Source: Panacagrimonas perspica (GTDB lineage Bacteria; Pseudomonadota; Gammaproteobacteria; Nevskiales; Nevskiaceae). From it: a stretch of DNA of 64,000 nucleotides. Where the stretch lies: the NCBI RefSeq assembly GCF_004364935.1, contig NZ_SOBT01000009.1, forward strand, positions 810,898 through 874,897, written 5' to 3'. Under the pieces are notes generated by a model. The model ran no database searches, had not been told where the DNA came from, and saw only the letters and a list, made by a program, of their open reading frames with translations. The position numbers were made by a program, and so were the translations under genes. How positions within the stretch are numbered: position 1 is the first letter of the stretch; each line of letters opens with the position of its first letter. Shown here one piece after another: positions 1 to 8,810 of the stretch.

Positions 1-2
1 CG

Positions 3-1097
3 ATCAGCATCATCACGGTCAACGGCGGTACGGCGCCCACCGTGGTGACCGCCGGCTTCACGGCGTTCAACGCTCAGGCGGCCGCGCTGCGTGCGCGCGG
101 CGTGCGCATCTACGGGCCGAACGCCAGCGTCGCGCAGGACTTCGAGCCGGAGTACATCGCGATCTCGCCGGATGGCTTCACGGCGTTCGCGACGCTGCAG
201 GAGAACAACGCGTTCGCGAAGATCGACCTGGCGAGCAACACCGTCACCGAGATCCTGCCGCTCGGCTACAAGGATCACCGCATCCTCGGCAACGAACTCG
301 ACCCGAGCGATCAGGACGGCGGCCCGCGGCTGGCGAACTGGCCGGTGTTCGGCATGTACCAGCCGGACACGATCGCGTCGTATCTGTTCAACGGACGCAC
401 CTACTACGTGACCGCCAACGAAGGCGACGCGCGCGAGTACGACAACTTCGTGGAAACACAGCGCATTGGTGCCAACGGCTTCGTGCTGGATCCCACGGCG
501 TTCCCGAACGCGGCGGCGCTGAAAGTGAACACGGCGCTGGGCCGGCTGAACGCAACGCGATCGCTCGGCGACACCGATGGAGACAACGATTTCGATCAGA
601 TCTACGTGCTCGGCGCCCGTTCGTTCTCGATCTGGGCCGACGACGGCACGCAGGCCTACGACAGCGGCTCCGACTTCGAGCGCATCACGGCGCTGCGCTA
701 CGGCACCAGCTTCAACAACAACAATTCGGCGAGCGCCGGCGATTCGCGCAGCGACGACAAGGGCCCGGAACCCGAAGCGCTCGCGCTGGCGCAGTTCGCC
801 GGCCGCACCTTCGCGTTCATCGGCCTCGAGCGCATGGGCGGCGTGATGGTCTACGACATCAGCAACCCGCGCGCCGCGCGCTTCGTGCAGTACATCAATC
901 GCCGCGAGATGTCGGTGACGATCGGGAATCTGGTCAACGCCAACGCTGGCGCGGCGGGCGACCTGGGACCGGAGAGCATCGTCGTGATCCCGGCGGCGCA
1001 GAGCCCGGTTCCGGGAGTACCGCTGCTTGCCGTCGGCAACGAGATCAGCGGAACCACCACGCTGTACCGGATCGACGTCATTCCGCTCAACCCCTGA
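3..1097 (+). CDS. choice-of-anchor I family protein, 5'-truncated by the window edge
   Basis: The reading frame is open from base 3, with no stop before 1097, so the protein begins outside the window and only its C-terminal ~364 residues are seen. The translation has the repeated beta-propeller-like segments typical of choice-of-anchor I proteins (EPEYIAISPDG, YVTANEGDAREY, KGPEPEALAL, GPESIVVIP). Members of this family are usually secreted or surface-anchored and many are annotated as alkaline-phosphatase-like, but their activity is poorly established. The protein ends without a visible C-terminal anchor. A strong hairpin terminator follows. Family assignment is fairly firm; function is not known. 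Confidence 0.8.
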   Translation: MSIITVNGGTAPTVVTAGFTAFNAQAAALRARGVRIYGPNASVAQDFEPEYIAISPDGFTAFATLQENNAFAKIDLASNTVTEILPLGYKDHRILGNELDPSDQDGGPRLANWPVFGMYQPDTIASYLFNGRTYYVTANEGDAREYDNFVETQRIGANGFVLDPTAFPNAAALKVNTALGRLNATRSLGDTDGDNDFDQIYVLGARSFSIWADDGTQAYDSGSDFERITALRYGTSFNNNNSASAGDSRSDDKGPEPEALALAQFAGRTFAFIGLERMGGVMVYDISNPRAARFVQYINRREMSVTIGNLVNANAGAAGDLGPESIVVIPAAQSPVPGVPLLAVGNEISGTTTLYRIDVIPLNP

Positions 1098-1123
1098 CGC
1101 AGGTCCAACCTGCCTGCGGGCGG

Positions 1124-1162
1124 AGGGTCGCAGCCGTAGGGCTGCGACCCTCTTCTTTTTTT
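1124..1162 (+). terminator. Rho-independent terminator after the choice-of-anchor I gene
   Basis: A perfect 12-bp stem (1124-1135 with 1140-1151) closes a 4-base loop and is followed by a T-rich tract to 1162. The T-run lies only on the right, so it serves the rightward gene; the convergent rdgC ends 35 bp further on. Confidence 0.85.
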
Positions 1163-1196
1163 GTGGCCTCGCCAGCGGACGCGGATCAACCGTCGC

Positions 1197-2099
1197 TCAG
1201 TCTTTCTTCTGTCCGCCGAGCGCTTCCATCAGCCCGCCCATGAGTTCGGTCAGCTCACCGGTCATCAGCGTGAAGTCGGCGTCGAAACGTTCCTCGGCAT
1301 TTCCCTGCGGTTCGTTCTCGGCGCGATCCTGTTCGATCATCTCGAAGCGCACGCGGCGCACGATGCCCGGATCGGCGAGCACGAAGCGGATGCGATCGTT
1401 CCAGGTCATGCCGAGCTTGGTCACCGACTTGCCGTCCTTGACGTGGCGGCGCACGTCGTCGCCCTCGAGCCCGTGCTTGGCGAAGCGCACGGCCGCCGGA
1501 TCGTCGCCGCCGCTCTTCATCTCGCAGTCCTGATCGAGCGAGAACTTGCCCGGCGCATCGCCCTTGGCCAGCCACGCGGTCATGCAGGTCATCGGCGACT
1601 GCGCGGTGTCGAGCGGATAGAACGGGCACTCGCCGAGCGTGTCGCGCAGCAGGGTCAGCACTTCGTCGCCGCGCTTCTGGCTCGATGCATCGACGATCAG
1701 CCAGCCGGCTTCCGGATTGATCCAGACGCGCGTCGCGCGACGTTTCGCGAACGCCTTGGGCAGCAGCTCGGACAGGATCTGCTCGCGCAATTCGCGCATC
1801 TGCTTCTTGCCCGGCTTGAAGCCCATGCGCGCCTCGATCTGCGCCGCCTTGGCCTTGGCCGCGTCCTTGACCACCGACGAGGGCAGCAGCTTGGTCTCGG
1901 TGCCGAGCGAGAACAGCAGTTGCCGCCCCTGACCGTAGACGAGCTGGTCGTCGTCGCGCGGCGAGACCCAGCCCTGCGTCTGCGCGGTCAGCCCGGTGCA
2001 AGGCTGAAGCGTGCGCTCGGAGAGCTTCTTCTCGAACGCGCCGGGCGACATGCCCCAGGCGCCGTCGAGTCGGTACGGCAGCAGGTTGCGAAACCACAT
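1197..2099 (-). CDS. rdgC: recombination-associated protein RdgC
   Basis: This 300-aa protein matches RdgC over its whole length: it begins MWFRNLLPYRL, has the conserved QPCTGLTAQTQGWVSP block near residue 35 and the RATRVWINPEAGWLIVDA block near residue 130. RdgC forms a ring-shaped dimer that binds double-stranded DNA without sequence specificity and restrains RecA-promoted recombination. Length is normal for the family (~300 aa). The gene stands alone, convergent with the gene to its left. Its upstream side (2100-2172) carries no obvious structure before a repeat block begins. The ATG start is supported by the conserved N-terminus. Confidence 0.95.
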   Translation of the reverse strand: MWFRNLLPYRLDGAWGMSPGAFEKKLSERTLQPCTGLTAQTQGWVSPRDDDQLVYGQGRQLLFSLGTETKLLPSSVVKDAAKAKAAQIEARMGFKPGKKQMRELREQILSELLPKAFAKRRATRVWINPEAGWLIVDASSQKRGDEVLTLLRDTLGECPFYPLDTAQSPMTCMTAWLAKGDAPGKFSLDQDCEMKSGGDDPAAVRFAKHGLEGDDVRRHVKDGKSVTKLGMTWNDRIRFVLADPGIVRRVRFEMIEQDRAENEPQGNAEERFDADFTLMTGELTELMGGLMEALGGQKKD

Positions 2100-2172
2100 G
2101 GTCGGAGCGGGAAGAAAAACGGGCGGGGATGATAGCCGCGTCGTCGTCAGCCCGTGGTCGTCCCGTCACGCC

Positions 2173-2407
2173 CGTAGCCCGGACGAAGTCCGGGATGGCC
2201 ACTCCGGCGTAGATTCCTGGCAGGGGCCGAAAGCGTTCAACGCAGAGGCGCAGAGGACGCAAAGGAAGCGGGTCCATACACGAGGAGCCGCCACGCGCTG
2301 AAGATCGCGTGGCTTTGCGTCCTCTGCGCCTCTGCGTTGAATCGTTGGGCGGCGAACAGCGCGCATCACGTCCGTCGACGAAAACCCGGACTGCGTCCGG
2401 GCTACGG
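2173..2407. repeat. REP-like paired inverted repeat, copy 1 (split by another repeat)
   Basis: Unit 2173-2195 (CGTAGCCCGGACGAAGTCC..) and its mirror 2385-2407 are the outer arms. Each unit is itself palindromic. In the other four copies the two arms lie 17-40 bp apart; here they are separated by about 190 bp that contain a different inverted repeat (2236-2341). The right arm overlaps the end of the acetyl-CoA hydrolase gene and supplies its TAG stop (2402-2404). The 302-bp interval 2100-2401 holds no gene beyond these repeats. Confidence 0.8.
2236..2341. repeat. perfect 29-bp inverted repeat nested in REP-like copy 1
   Basis: Arms 2236-2264 and 2313-2341 are perfect reverse complements, built on the core CGCAGAGGCGCAGAGGACGC, with a 48-bp centre. 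The same core is familiar from intergenic repeats in many proteobacterial genomes. It could fold as a long cruciform or hairpin, but no T-run marks it as a terminator. No coding sequence is seen within it. Confidence 0.75.
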
Positions 2408-4570
2408 TCTGCCCAGTGCTTCGACCAGCAAGGCGCGCGCGACCTTGGCCTCCATGCCCTCGGGCTTCTCGAGTCCCAGGCGCTGCAGATCGGGCAGCAA
2501 CTCCGCCGGCGCAGCCGGCGCCATCAGCGCCTTGATCGCGAGCTTCCATTTCGGCGTCGAGGACGCGCGCGCCTTGACGCCCTTCAGCGCCTTGGCGAGC
2601 CGCAGCTCCTGCTCCGTGAAGTCGGTACCGAACGGGAATGCCGGCAGATGTCCCGCCTTCGTCGGACCGCGCAGGCGATCGGCCAGCGCCTCGGGCGTGT
2701 TGCCACGAAACGCATCCGGAATGCGATAACCCGCTTCGATGCGACCGGCGGCCTGCAGCTTCGCGAGCAGCGCGGACTGGAATCGCGAATCGGCGATGTT
2801 GAGCAGCCGCTTGGCGACTTCACTGTCGGTCTGTGCGCGCAGATCGGCGATGCCGTACTCGGTGATCAGCACGTCGCGCAGGTGCCGCGGAATCGTGCAG
2901 TGGCCGTACTCGGTGACCAGATTGCTCGTCGACGTGCCGCCGTCGTCCGGCGTGCGCACCGCACGCACCATCAGGATCGAGCGGCCGGTCGGAAGCTGGT
3001 GCGCCTGCGCGACGAAGTTGTACTGGCCGCCGACACCGGACACGACACGACCGTCGGCGAGGCCGTCGGACACCACCGCGCCGTTGAGCGTGGCCATCAT
3101 CCCGGTATTGATGAAGCGCGCATGGATGCGCTGCTCGCGGTACAGGCGCGGATTCAGATCGAGCTGGTTGACCTTGTCGACGCCGGTCATGCAGATCAGA
3201 TCGCGTTGTTCCTGCGTCATCGAGCGCAGGCCTTCGTAGAAATCGCGCGGCCCGAGGAAGAATCCGCCGTGCAGGATCACGCCGCCACGCAGGCGCTCGC
3301 CGAGCGCCGCCTCGCCCATGAGCTTGCGCGCATCCGGATCGGCCACGTTCGCCACGACCTGGCGGCCATCCGCAAGCAGCAGGCGGCCGTTGTCGTAACG
3401 CACGTCGTCGCGAAAGAAACCATGCCGCTGGAGCACCGCGAAATCCTGTCCGCGGAACAGCCGCACGCCCAGTCGCACGAAGCCATCGAGCACGTCGGGT
3501 GCGAGCTTCGCGGGATCGCAGACGCCTTCGTTGACGAGCTGCTGCAGCGCCCAGAAGTCGTACACGCGCCGCTTGAGGATCCCGCCCTGCATCAGGTGCC
3601 AGAAGCCGTCGACGAACATCTCGGTAGCGCCGTACAGACCGGTCTCGAACGGTGCCGTGCCGCCCACCGCATCGATCATCGCGCCGTGCCGCTGCGTGGC
3701 GCCCAGCGCATCGAGCGCCGCGCGGTAGTCGGCGTTGTGGTCCTGGCGCATGCGCAGCGCGTGCACGATCGCATCGCCCAGGCTGCCGATGCCGATCTGC
3801 AGCGTTCCGCCGTCGCGGATCAGGCTCGAGGCGTACAGGCCGATTGCGTAATCCGGCGCAACGACCGGTGTCTTGGGCGTGGAGAACAGTGCGGAGTGCG
3901 CGCGCGCATCGTCGACGATGAAGTCGAAGGTTTCCGGCGTCACCTCCGCGTCGAGCGCCATGTACGGTAGGCTCGAATTCACGGCGCCGACGACGGCGAC
4001 CTTGCGTTCGCCCCGCGCCTGCGCGCTACGCAGCAGTCCGATGAGTTCCGGCCCCGTGTCGGGATTGCAGCTCAGGCTGTAGCGCATGCCGGCATCGGTA
4101 TCGCTCTTGGCGACGGCCTGCATCACGACGTTGCAGCCCTGCGCGAACACGTCGCGTGCGGCGAAGGTGTAGTTCGTGCTGATGTAGTCGCGCTGGGCGT
4201 CGACGTTCGACAGCCGGCTGCCCGGGCGGAAGAAGAATTCCTTCACGCGCACGTTCGACGGCAATCGCCGGGCGCTCACGTCCTTCGCGTACTCCAGGTC
4301 GGGAACCCCGGCGAACACGCGATCGAGGAAAGGCTGCATGAACGCGGCTTCGAGCTTCGATCCGGGGATCGGCTTTTCCAGCGACAGCGCGGTGAGCAAC
4401 GTGAGCGTGATCGAAGGGTCGGCCTTGGCGCGCGCGTACAGCGCGTTGACCAGTTCGGCCGGCTTGCCCAGGCCCAGCGCCAGGCCCACGTGCAGATCGC
4501 GGCCGACGGCCGCGAGAATCGCATCGACGCAGGACTCGACGTCATCGAACAATCGGAGAGCTTCGGACAT
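2402..4570 (-). CDS. acetyl-CoA hydrolase/transferase family protein, long form
   Basis: The product is 722 aa from the ATG at 4570; a TTG at 4621 would add 17 residues but is less likely. The C-terminal half has the acetyl-CoA hydrolase/transferase C-terminal domain (GVGGQYNFVAQAHQLP, VTEYGHCTIPRHLRDVLITEYGIADLR, about residues 510-590). This domain in class I CoA-transferases transfers CoA between acetate and other acids (for example succinate) or hydrolyses acetyl-CoA. The ~700-aa architecture is common in gammaproteobacteria; substrate is not deducible. It lies 105 bp after the TonB receptor on the same strand. Its stop codon comes from a REP-like element. Confidence 0.85.
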   Translation of the reverse strand: MSEALRLFDDVESCVDAILAAVGRDLHVGLALGLGKPAELVNALYARAKADPSITLTLLTALSLEKPIPGSKLEAAFMQPFLDRVFAGVPDLEYAKDVSARRLPSNVRVKEFFFRPGSRLSNVDAQRDYISTNYTFAARDVFAQGCNVVMQAVAKSDTDAGMRYSLSCNPDTGPELIGLLRSAQARGERKVAVVGAVNSSLPYMALDAEVTPETFDFIVDDARAHSALFSTPKTPVVAPDYAIGLYASSLIRDGGTLQIGIGSLGDAIVHALRMRQDHNADYRAALDALGATQRHGAMIDAVGGTAPFETGLYGATEMFVDGFWHLMQGGILKRRVYDFWALQQLVNEGVCDPAKLAPDVLDGFVRLGVRLFRGQDFAVLQRHGFFRDDVRYDNGRLLLADGRQVVANVADPDARKLMGEAALGERLRGGVILHGGFFLGPRDFYEGLRSMTQEQRDLICMTGVDKVNQLDLNPRLYREQRIHARFINTGMMATLNGAVVSDGLADGRVVSGVGGQYNFVAQAHQLPTGRSILMVRAVRTPDDGGTSTSNLVTEYGHCTIPRHLRDVLITEYGIADLRAQTDSEVAKRLLNIADSRFQSALLAKLQAAGRIEAGYRIPDAFRGNTPEALADRLRGPTKAGHLPAFPFGTDFTEQELRLAKALKGVKARASSTPKWKLAIKALMAPAAPAELLPDLQRLGLEKPEGMEAKVARALLVEALGRP

Positions 4571-4675
4571 CGGGAGCCCGGTCGGTGAAGAGGCTGCCAG
4601 TTTGCCTGCCTCGCCGATCAAAGCGCACGCCGTTTCGTCTGGTCGACGCGCCCCGATCGTTCGCGGCGGAAACGC

Positions 4676-6883
4676 TCAGAAGCTCACGCGCAACGAGACC
4701 GACCCGTTGGCCGGCGGGCCGTAATAGGTGTTGTCGAATTCGTCGAGCACGTAGTACTTGTCGTCGAGCAGATTGTTGCCGTTGAGCTGGAGTGCGATAT
4801 CGGGCGTGAACTGCCAGCGCGCCAGCAGTTTCACCAGGGTGACGGCGCCCTGTCGCAGCGTCGCGCCGCCACCCGGTGCACCCACCTGCGTGCTGCTCTC
4901 GGACTGCCAATCGACACCGCCGCCCACGGTCAGGCGCTTGAGTGCGCCGGGCGGCGTCCACGTGGTGTAGAGGCGCACCAGCGTGCGCGGCACGAAGGTT
5001 CGTATCGCATCGTCGTCGGCGTCGTCGATCAGGTAGCGCGTCCAGCCGAGCGACGCATTCCAGCCATCGCGCAGTTCGCCGGCAAACTCGAACTCGAAGC
5101 CGCGCGACACCGTGCCATCGATCGGCCGCGAAACATCCGAGCCGTCCGGCAGCTTGATGGTTGCACCGTCCTCGTCGAGGACTGCCGCCGCCACGTTGTC
5201 CTGCTGCGTGCGGAACAGCGTCAGCGCGCTGTTGAGCCTGCCGCCGAAGTGCTCGCCCTTGATGCCGACCTCGTAGCTGCGGCCGTCGATCGGGTCGAGG
5301 TACTGGCCGCTTTCGTTCTTGTTGTTCTGCGGCTTGAATATCTCGGTGTAGCTGGTGAACAACGAGTAGTCCGTACTGATGTCGTAGATCAGGCCCGCGT
5401 ACGGAATGGTCTTCTCGTAGTCGTAGCGGCTGTCGGCCGGCGTGTCGTACAGGTAGTACGAATCGATCTTCCACGTCGCGTGGCGCACGCCGGCGATCAG
5501 CTTCAGCGATTCGGCGAGACGGATGCGGGTTGCGACATAAATGCCGCTCTGCTTCGTGTCGATGTCGCTGAGCCGGCTGCCGGCGTCGAAGGTGGGCTCC
5601 GGGTACGAGCCGTCCCAGTCGAACAGGTTGACCGGATCGGTCAGATCGTCGGGCTCGAAGGCCACGCTGTTGTTGGCGGTGCGCGAGCCGTTGTAGCCCA
5701 CGACCAGTTCGTGCTGCTGACCGAACAGCGCGAACGGCCCGCTCGCGTAGACGTCGAGCGCACGCTGGATGATCTTCGCGCGATCGCTGTACGCATACGC
5801 GCCGTAACCGGCATCCGCATCGCTCGTGTCGATGATGCCGGTCTCGGGATCGGGGTAGCCGTACACGTAGAAGAGCCGGTTGTGCTCCTGGTTGCGACGC
5901 CAGCTCAACGTCGAGCGCAGCGCCCAGTCGCCGTCGAACTGATAGCGCAGCTCGCTGAAGGCGGTTTCGAAACGGCGGTTCCAGAACGCCCAGTCGGTGG
6001 ACGTCGTTACCGAGCGCGACCAGTTGGCCTGGCTGCCGTCGGAGAAGAACAGCGGGAACGAACCCCAGGTGTTGCTCTGCGGCGTGTTCTCCTGGTTGTC
6101 GTAGCCCACCGACAGCCGCGCGCGCGACGTCAGGTCGGCGTCGACGACACCGTAGAACAGCCATTTTTCGGAGCGATACAGGTCCTGGTACGACTCGCGG
6201 TACTGGTAGGCGCCGACCACGCGCGCACGCACGCTGCCGTCCGCCGTGAGCGGTGTCGAGATGTCGGCGTCGACGCGACGGTCATCCCACGAGCCCTGCG
6301 TGAATTCGAATTGCATGGCGCGCGTGCGGCTGTCGGCATGCTTGCGAACCAGATTGACCGATGCCGCCGGGCTGCCGGCGCCGGTGGTCAGGCCGGTCGC
6401 ACCGCGCACGATCTCGATCCGCTCGTACAGCGCCGTGTCGAGCGCATCCTCGATCGAATCGGTGCTGAAGTTGGTTGCCACCGGCACGCCGTCGTACAGC
6501 AGGTTGTCGACGACGAAACCGCGCGACGTGAACAGCACGCGCTCGGTGTCGTACTGGTAGGAGTAGACGCCCGGCGTCTGGTCGAGCACGTCGCGCAGCG
6601 ACTGCAGGTTCTGATCGTCGAGGCGCTGTCGCGTCATGACGGTCACCGACTGCGGCGTCTCGCGCAGGCTCAGGCCCAGCCTGGTGGCCGCGGCGCTGTC
6701 CTCGACGGTGTACGACTCCTCGTTGCCGGTGACGACGATGGTATCGACGTCGGTCGTCGCGTCCGATGTCGCCGCCGTCGTGGCGACCGGCGCCGGATCG
6801 TCCGCGGCTCCGCTCAGGTTCGGCAGGAAGGCCAGCGTGCAGATGGCCGCCGCTAGGCAAGCCGCTTTCTTTTCGATGCGCAT
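4676..6883 (-). CDS. TonB-dependent siderophore receptor
   Basis: The 735-aa protein begins with a Sec signal peptide (about residues 1-26, ending LSGA-A), followed by a TonB-box-like stretch DTIVVTG (about 48-54), a plug domain with MTRQRLDDQNLQSLRDVLDQTPGV (about 84-107), and a 22-strand-type barrel that ends in the aromatic C-terminus VSLRVSF expected of outer-membrane proteins. The organisation resembles ferric-siderophore receptors of the FhuE/FpvA kind, which import ferri-siderophores across the outer membrane using TonB-ExbBD energy. A sigma-70-like promoter with an overlapping Fur-like element lies upstream. No siderophore synthesis gene is present in the window; the ligand is unknown. 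Confidence 0.92.
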   Translation of the reverse strand: MRIEKKAACLAAAICTLAFLPNLSGAADDPAPVATTAATSDATTDVDTIVVTGNEESYTVEDSAAATRLGLSLRETPQSVTVMTRQRLDDQNLQSLRDVLDQTPGVYSYQYDTERVLFTSRGFVVDNLLYDGVPVATNFSTDSIEDALDTALYERIEIVRGATGLTTGAGSPAASVNLVRKHADSRTRAMQFEFTQGSWDDRRVDADISTPLTADGSVRARVVGAYQYRESYQDLYRSEKWLFYGVVDADLTSRARLSVGYDNQENTPQSNTWGSFPLFFSDGSQANWSRSVTTSTDWAFWNRRFETAFSELRYQFDGDWALRSTLSWRRNQEHNRLFYVYGYPDPETGIIDTSDADAGYGAYAYSDRAKIIQRALDVYASGPFALFGQQHELVVGYNGSRTANNSVAFEPDDLTDPVNLFDWDGSYPEPTFDAGSRLSDIDTKQSGIYVATRIRLAESLKLIAGVRHATWKIDSYYLYDTPADSRYDYEKTIPYAGLIYDISTDYSLFTSYTEIFKPQNNKNESGQYLDPIDGRSYEVGIKGEHFGGRLNSALTLFRTQQDNVAAAVLDEDGATIKLPDGSDVSRPIDGTVSRGFEFEFAGELRDGWNASLGWTRYLIDDADDDAIRTFVPRTLVRLYTTWTPPGALKRLTVGGGVDWQSESSTQVGAPGGGATLRQGAVTLVKLLARWQFTPDIALQLNGNNLLDDKYYVLDEFDNTYYGPPANGSVSLRVSF

Positions 6884-6952
6884 GTGTTCCCCGGTAACGA
6901 ATGGGACGCTGGCGATGCGCAGAACACGCGGTAGCTTGCAGTCGGCCTCGGG

Positions 6953-6992
6953 ATTTTACAGATGCGGCGGGCGCACACAATTCTCATGCATG
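6953..6992 (-). promoter_or_regulatory. promoter of the siderophore receptor with possible Fur site
   Basis: On the leftward strand a -35 TTGTGT (6975-6980) and -10 TAAAAT (6953-6958) are separated by 16 bp, with a predicted start near 6946. The sequence ATGAGAATTGTGTGC overlaps the -35 and matches about 9 of 15 positions of the Fur consensus core. Fur control of siderophore receptors is well established for the family; this particular site is an inference. Confidence 0.5.
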
Positions 6993-7033
6993 CCTGGCGA
7001 GCCCGGATTCGGCGTTCCGGTCCGAACGCCCAT

Positions 7034-7070
7034 AAAAAAACCCCGCGCCTTCCGGTGCGGGGTTCTTTCG
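7034..7070 (-). terminator. Rho-independent terminator after the glutathione transferase
   Basis: GC-rich stem ACCCCGC/GCGGGGT (about 7040-7062) ends in a run of seven T on the leftward strand (A-run 7034-7040 on the + strand), 15-20 bp after the stop of the leftward gene. The opposite flank (GGTTCTTTC) could give weak bidirectional activity. Confidence 0.8.
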
Positions 7071-7084
7071 AGCGGAGCTGTTGA

Positions 7085-7738
7085 TCAGCCCTTCATCTTC
7101 ACCTGCTCCGAGGCCGGGTGCAGGCTGGCCTTGGCGCTGGGGCGCGAGTCGACGCGCTTGAACCAGGCCTGGATGTTCTTGAACTCCGGGTCGATCGGCT
7201 GGCCGACGCCGGCGGCGAAATCGAGGCAGCAATACAGCACGAGGTCCGCAAGGCGGATCTGGTTGCCGCAGATGAAGTCGCGGTCGCCGATCAGGTTGTC
7301 GAGCCACTTCAGGTTGCGCTTGCCGCCAGCCTTGAGGCCCGGCGCGGCCTCCGGGATCACGTGCAGGCGATCCTTGAACAGGTCGAAGCCTTCGGCGTAA
7401 CGGAAGCCGTTGTAGATGAACTCGGTGATGTTGAGCTCGACGCGGCGCTGCCACATGCGCGAGATCGCCTTCTCTTCGGCGTTGCTGCCGACCAGCGTCG
7501 TCTTGCCCGGGTTGATCTCGTCGAGGTACTCGCAGATCGCGACCGTCTCGGCGATCACGGTGCCGTTGTCGAGTTCCAGCGACGGCAACTGGCCGGCGGG
7601 ATTCTTGGTGGTGTACGGCGGCTTGCGGTTCTCGGCGCCGAGCAGGTCGTGCTCCTGCATCGGGACGTCGATGCCCTTCTCGAGCAGGAACATGCGCACC
7701 ATGCGCGGATTGGGGCCAAACGAATTCAGCAGTTTCAT
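7085..7738 (-). CDS. glutathione S-transferase family protein
   Basis: The product is 217 aa from the ATG at 7738, which has a good GAGGAG ribosome site. The N-terminal thioredoxin-like domain (about 1-80) shows the glutathione-binding PAGQLPSLELDNG and AETVAICEYLDE segments; a helical C-terminal domain follows (about 95-215). The enzyme conjugates glutathione or acts on glutathione-linked substrates in the cytosol; the substrate cannot be told. The frame stays open upstream through the hydrolase gene, giving a spurious 511-aa reading. It is 90 bp downstream of the alpha/beta hydrolase on the same strand and followed by a terminator. Confidence 0.9.
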   Translation of the reverse strand: MKLLNSFGPNPRMVRMFLLEKGIDVPMQEHDLLGAENRKPPYTTKNPAGQLPSLELDNGTVIAETVAICEYLDEINPGKTTLVGSNAEEKAISRMWQRRVELNITEFIYNGFRYAEGFDLFKDRLHVIPEAAPGLKAGGKRNLKWLDNLIGDRDFICGNQIRLADLVLYCCLDFAAGVGQPIDPEFKNIQAWFKRVDSRPSAKASLHPASEQVKMKG

Positions 7739-7827
7739 CAAGGATTCTCCTCGTACGACGGTGGGCTTGTTCTGTCCGTGCGCGGAGCCGGCATCGCGAC
7801 GGGATATGGATATTCCCGCGAAGGCCT

Positions 7828-8739
7828 TCAGGCCGCCATAAGGAATTGCCCTAGTTCGGACACGAACCGCCGGGGCTGTTCGAACGGAATCGCGTGGCCG
7901 CAGTTCTCGAACTTCACGACGCGTGCGTGCGGCACCAGAGACTGGATCGCGAGCTGGCCGGCGGCCGGATACATCGTGGACTGCATGCCCACCAGGGCCG
8001 TCATCGGCACCTCGATGGAGGGCAGCGTGGCGCGCCAGTCGTAGTCGTCGTTCAAATAGGAACGCAGGCAATCCATGTAGATCGGCCAGTTGGCGACCGG
8101 CGCCACGCGGCGGATCAGGAACTCGTGGCGCGCGAATCCGACGAGGCGGCGCCAGTGCGGCTGATGGAAGGAATGGCCGTAGAACGTGGCCAGGCTGTGC
8201 CAGAGCTCGCGCCGCAGCGACCGCGGCACGCGGTGGTAGGGCTGCCCTCGATACACCTCGAGGCGGTCCATCAGGCTCGCCATGTCGGCGAAGCCCTTGG
8301 TCTGGGCATCGCCAAGCAGTCCGTGCGGCCATTCGGGCGTGTTGATCACGCGGGGCGACTGGTCGATGTGCAGGTAGGCGCGGACGCGATCGAACCCGTA
8401 GAGGCGGTGGTACTGCATCGACGTGCAGGCACCCATCGACAGGCCGCCGAGATGCACATCGCGCAGATCCAGCGCGTCGAACAGGTCGGCGACGTCGTCC
8501 GCGTGCTGCGTCAGCAACGTGGGTTGCGACAACTTCAGGCGGTGGGAGCCTCCGAAGCCCCGCAGATCCGGCAGCACGAATCGATGGCGATGCAGCAGCG
8601 GCGCCACGAACGGCAACCACAACGCCGCCGGCATCGCGAAGCCGTGCAGCATCACGCAGGTCTTGCCGCCGTTGCGGCTGCGCCGTCCCACATCGTAGTA
8701 GTGCAGGCGCTCACCATCGCGCATCGTGGCGTACGGCAT
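7828..8739 (-). CDS. alpha/beta hydrolase fold protein
   Basis: The 303-aa protein has the canonical fold: oxyanion loop CVMLHGFAMP (about residue 30), nucleophile elbow GLSMGA (Ser near residue 100) and a C-terminal catalytic His in CGHAIPFEQP (about 282). The ATG at 8739 has a GGGAG ribosome site about 9 bp upstream. Such enzymes hydrolyse esters, lactones or C-C bonds of small molecules; nothing here fixes the substrate. It lies between an SDR and a glutathione transferase, all leftward, so a small detoxification or catabolic group is possible. Confidence 0.88.
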   Translation of the reverse strand: MPYATMRDGERLHYYDVGRRSRNGGKTCVMLHGFAMPAALWLPFVAPLLHRHRFVLPDLRGFGGSHRLKLSQPTLLTQHADDVADLFDALDLRDVHLGGLSMGACTSMQYHRLYGFDRVRAYLHIDQSPRVINTPEWPHGLLGDAQTKGFADMASLMDRLEVYRGQPYHRVPRSLRRELWHSLATFYGHSFHQPHWRRLVGFARHEFLIRRVAPVANWPIYMDCLRSYLNDDYDWRATLPSIEVPMTALVGMQSTMYPAAGQLAIQSLVPHARVVKFENCGHAIPFEQPRRFVSELGQFLMAA

Positions 8740-8810
8740 CGACGTTCTCCCTGTTTTTTGCAGTGCCGCAGCGTGGCGGGTATCGCGATTGTTGCAAGCC
8801 GCGCGCGGGC

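Noticed and set aside
2309-3970. 553-aa plus-strand open frame opposite the acetyl-CoA hydrolase
   Set aside because: Composition typical of an antisense frame and no domain; it also begins within a repeat.
5249-6856. 535-aa plus-strand open frame opposite the TonB receptor
   Set aside because: Antisense shadow; the receptor frame has a signal peptide, plug, barrel and aromatic C-terminus.
7085-8620. Apparent fusion of a basic N-terminal region to the glutathione transferase
   Set aside because: The upstream part is an out-of-frame reading of the alpha/beta hydrolase; the transferase has its own ATG and ribosome site at 7738.
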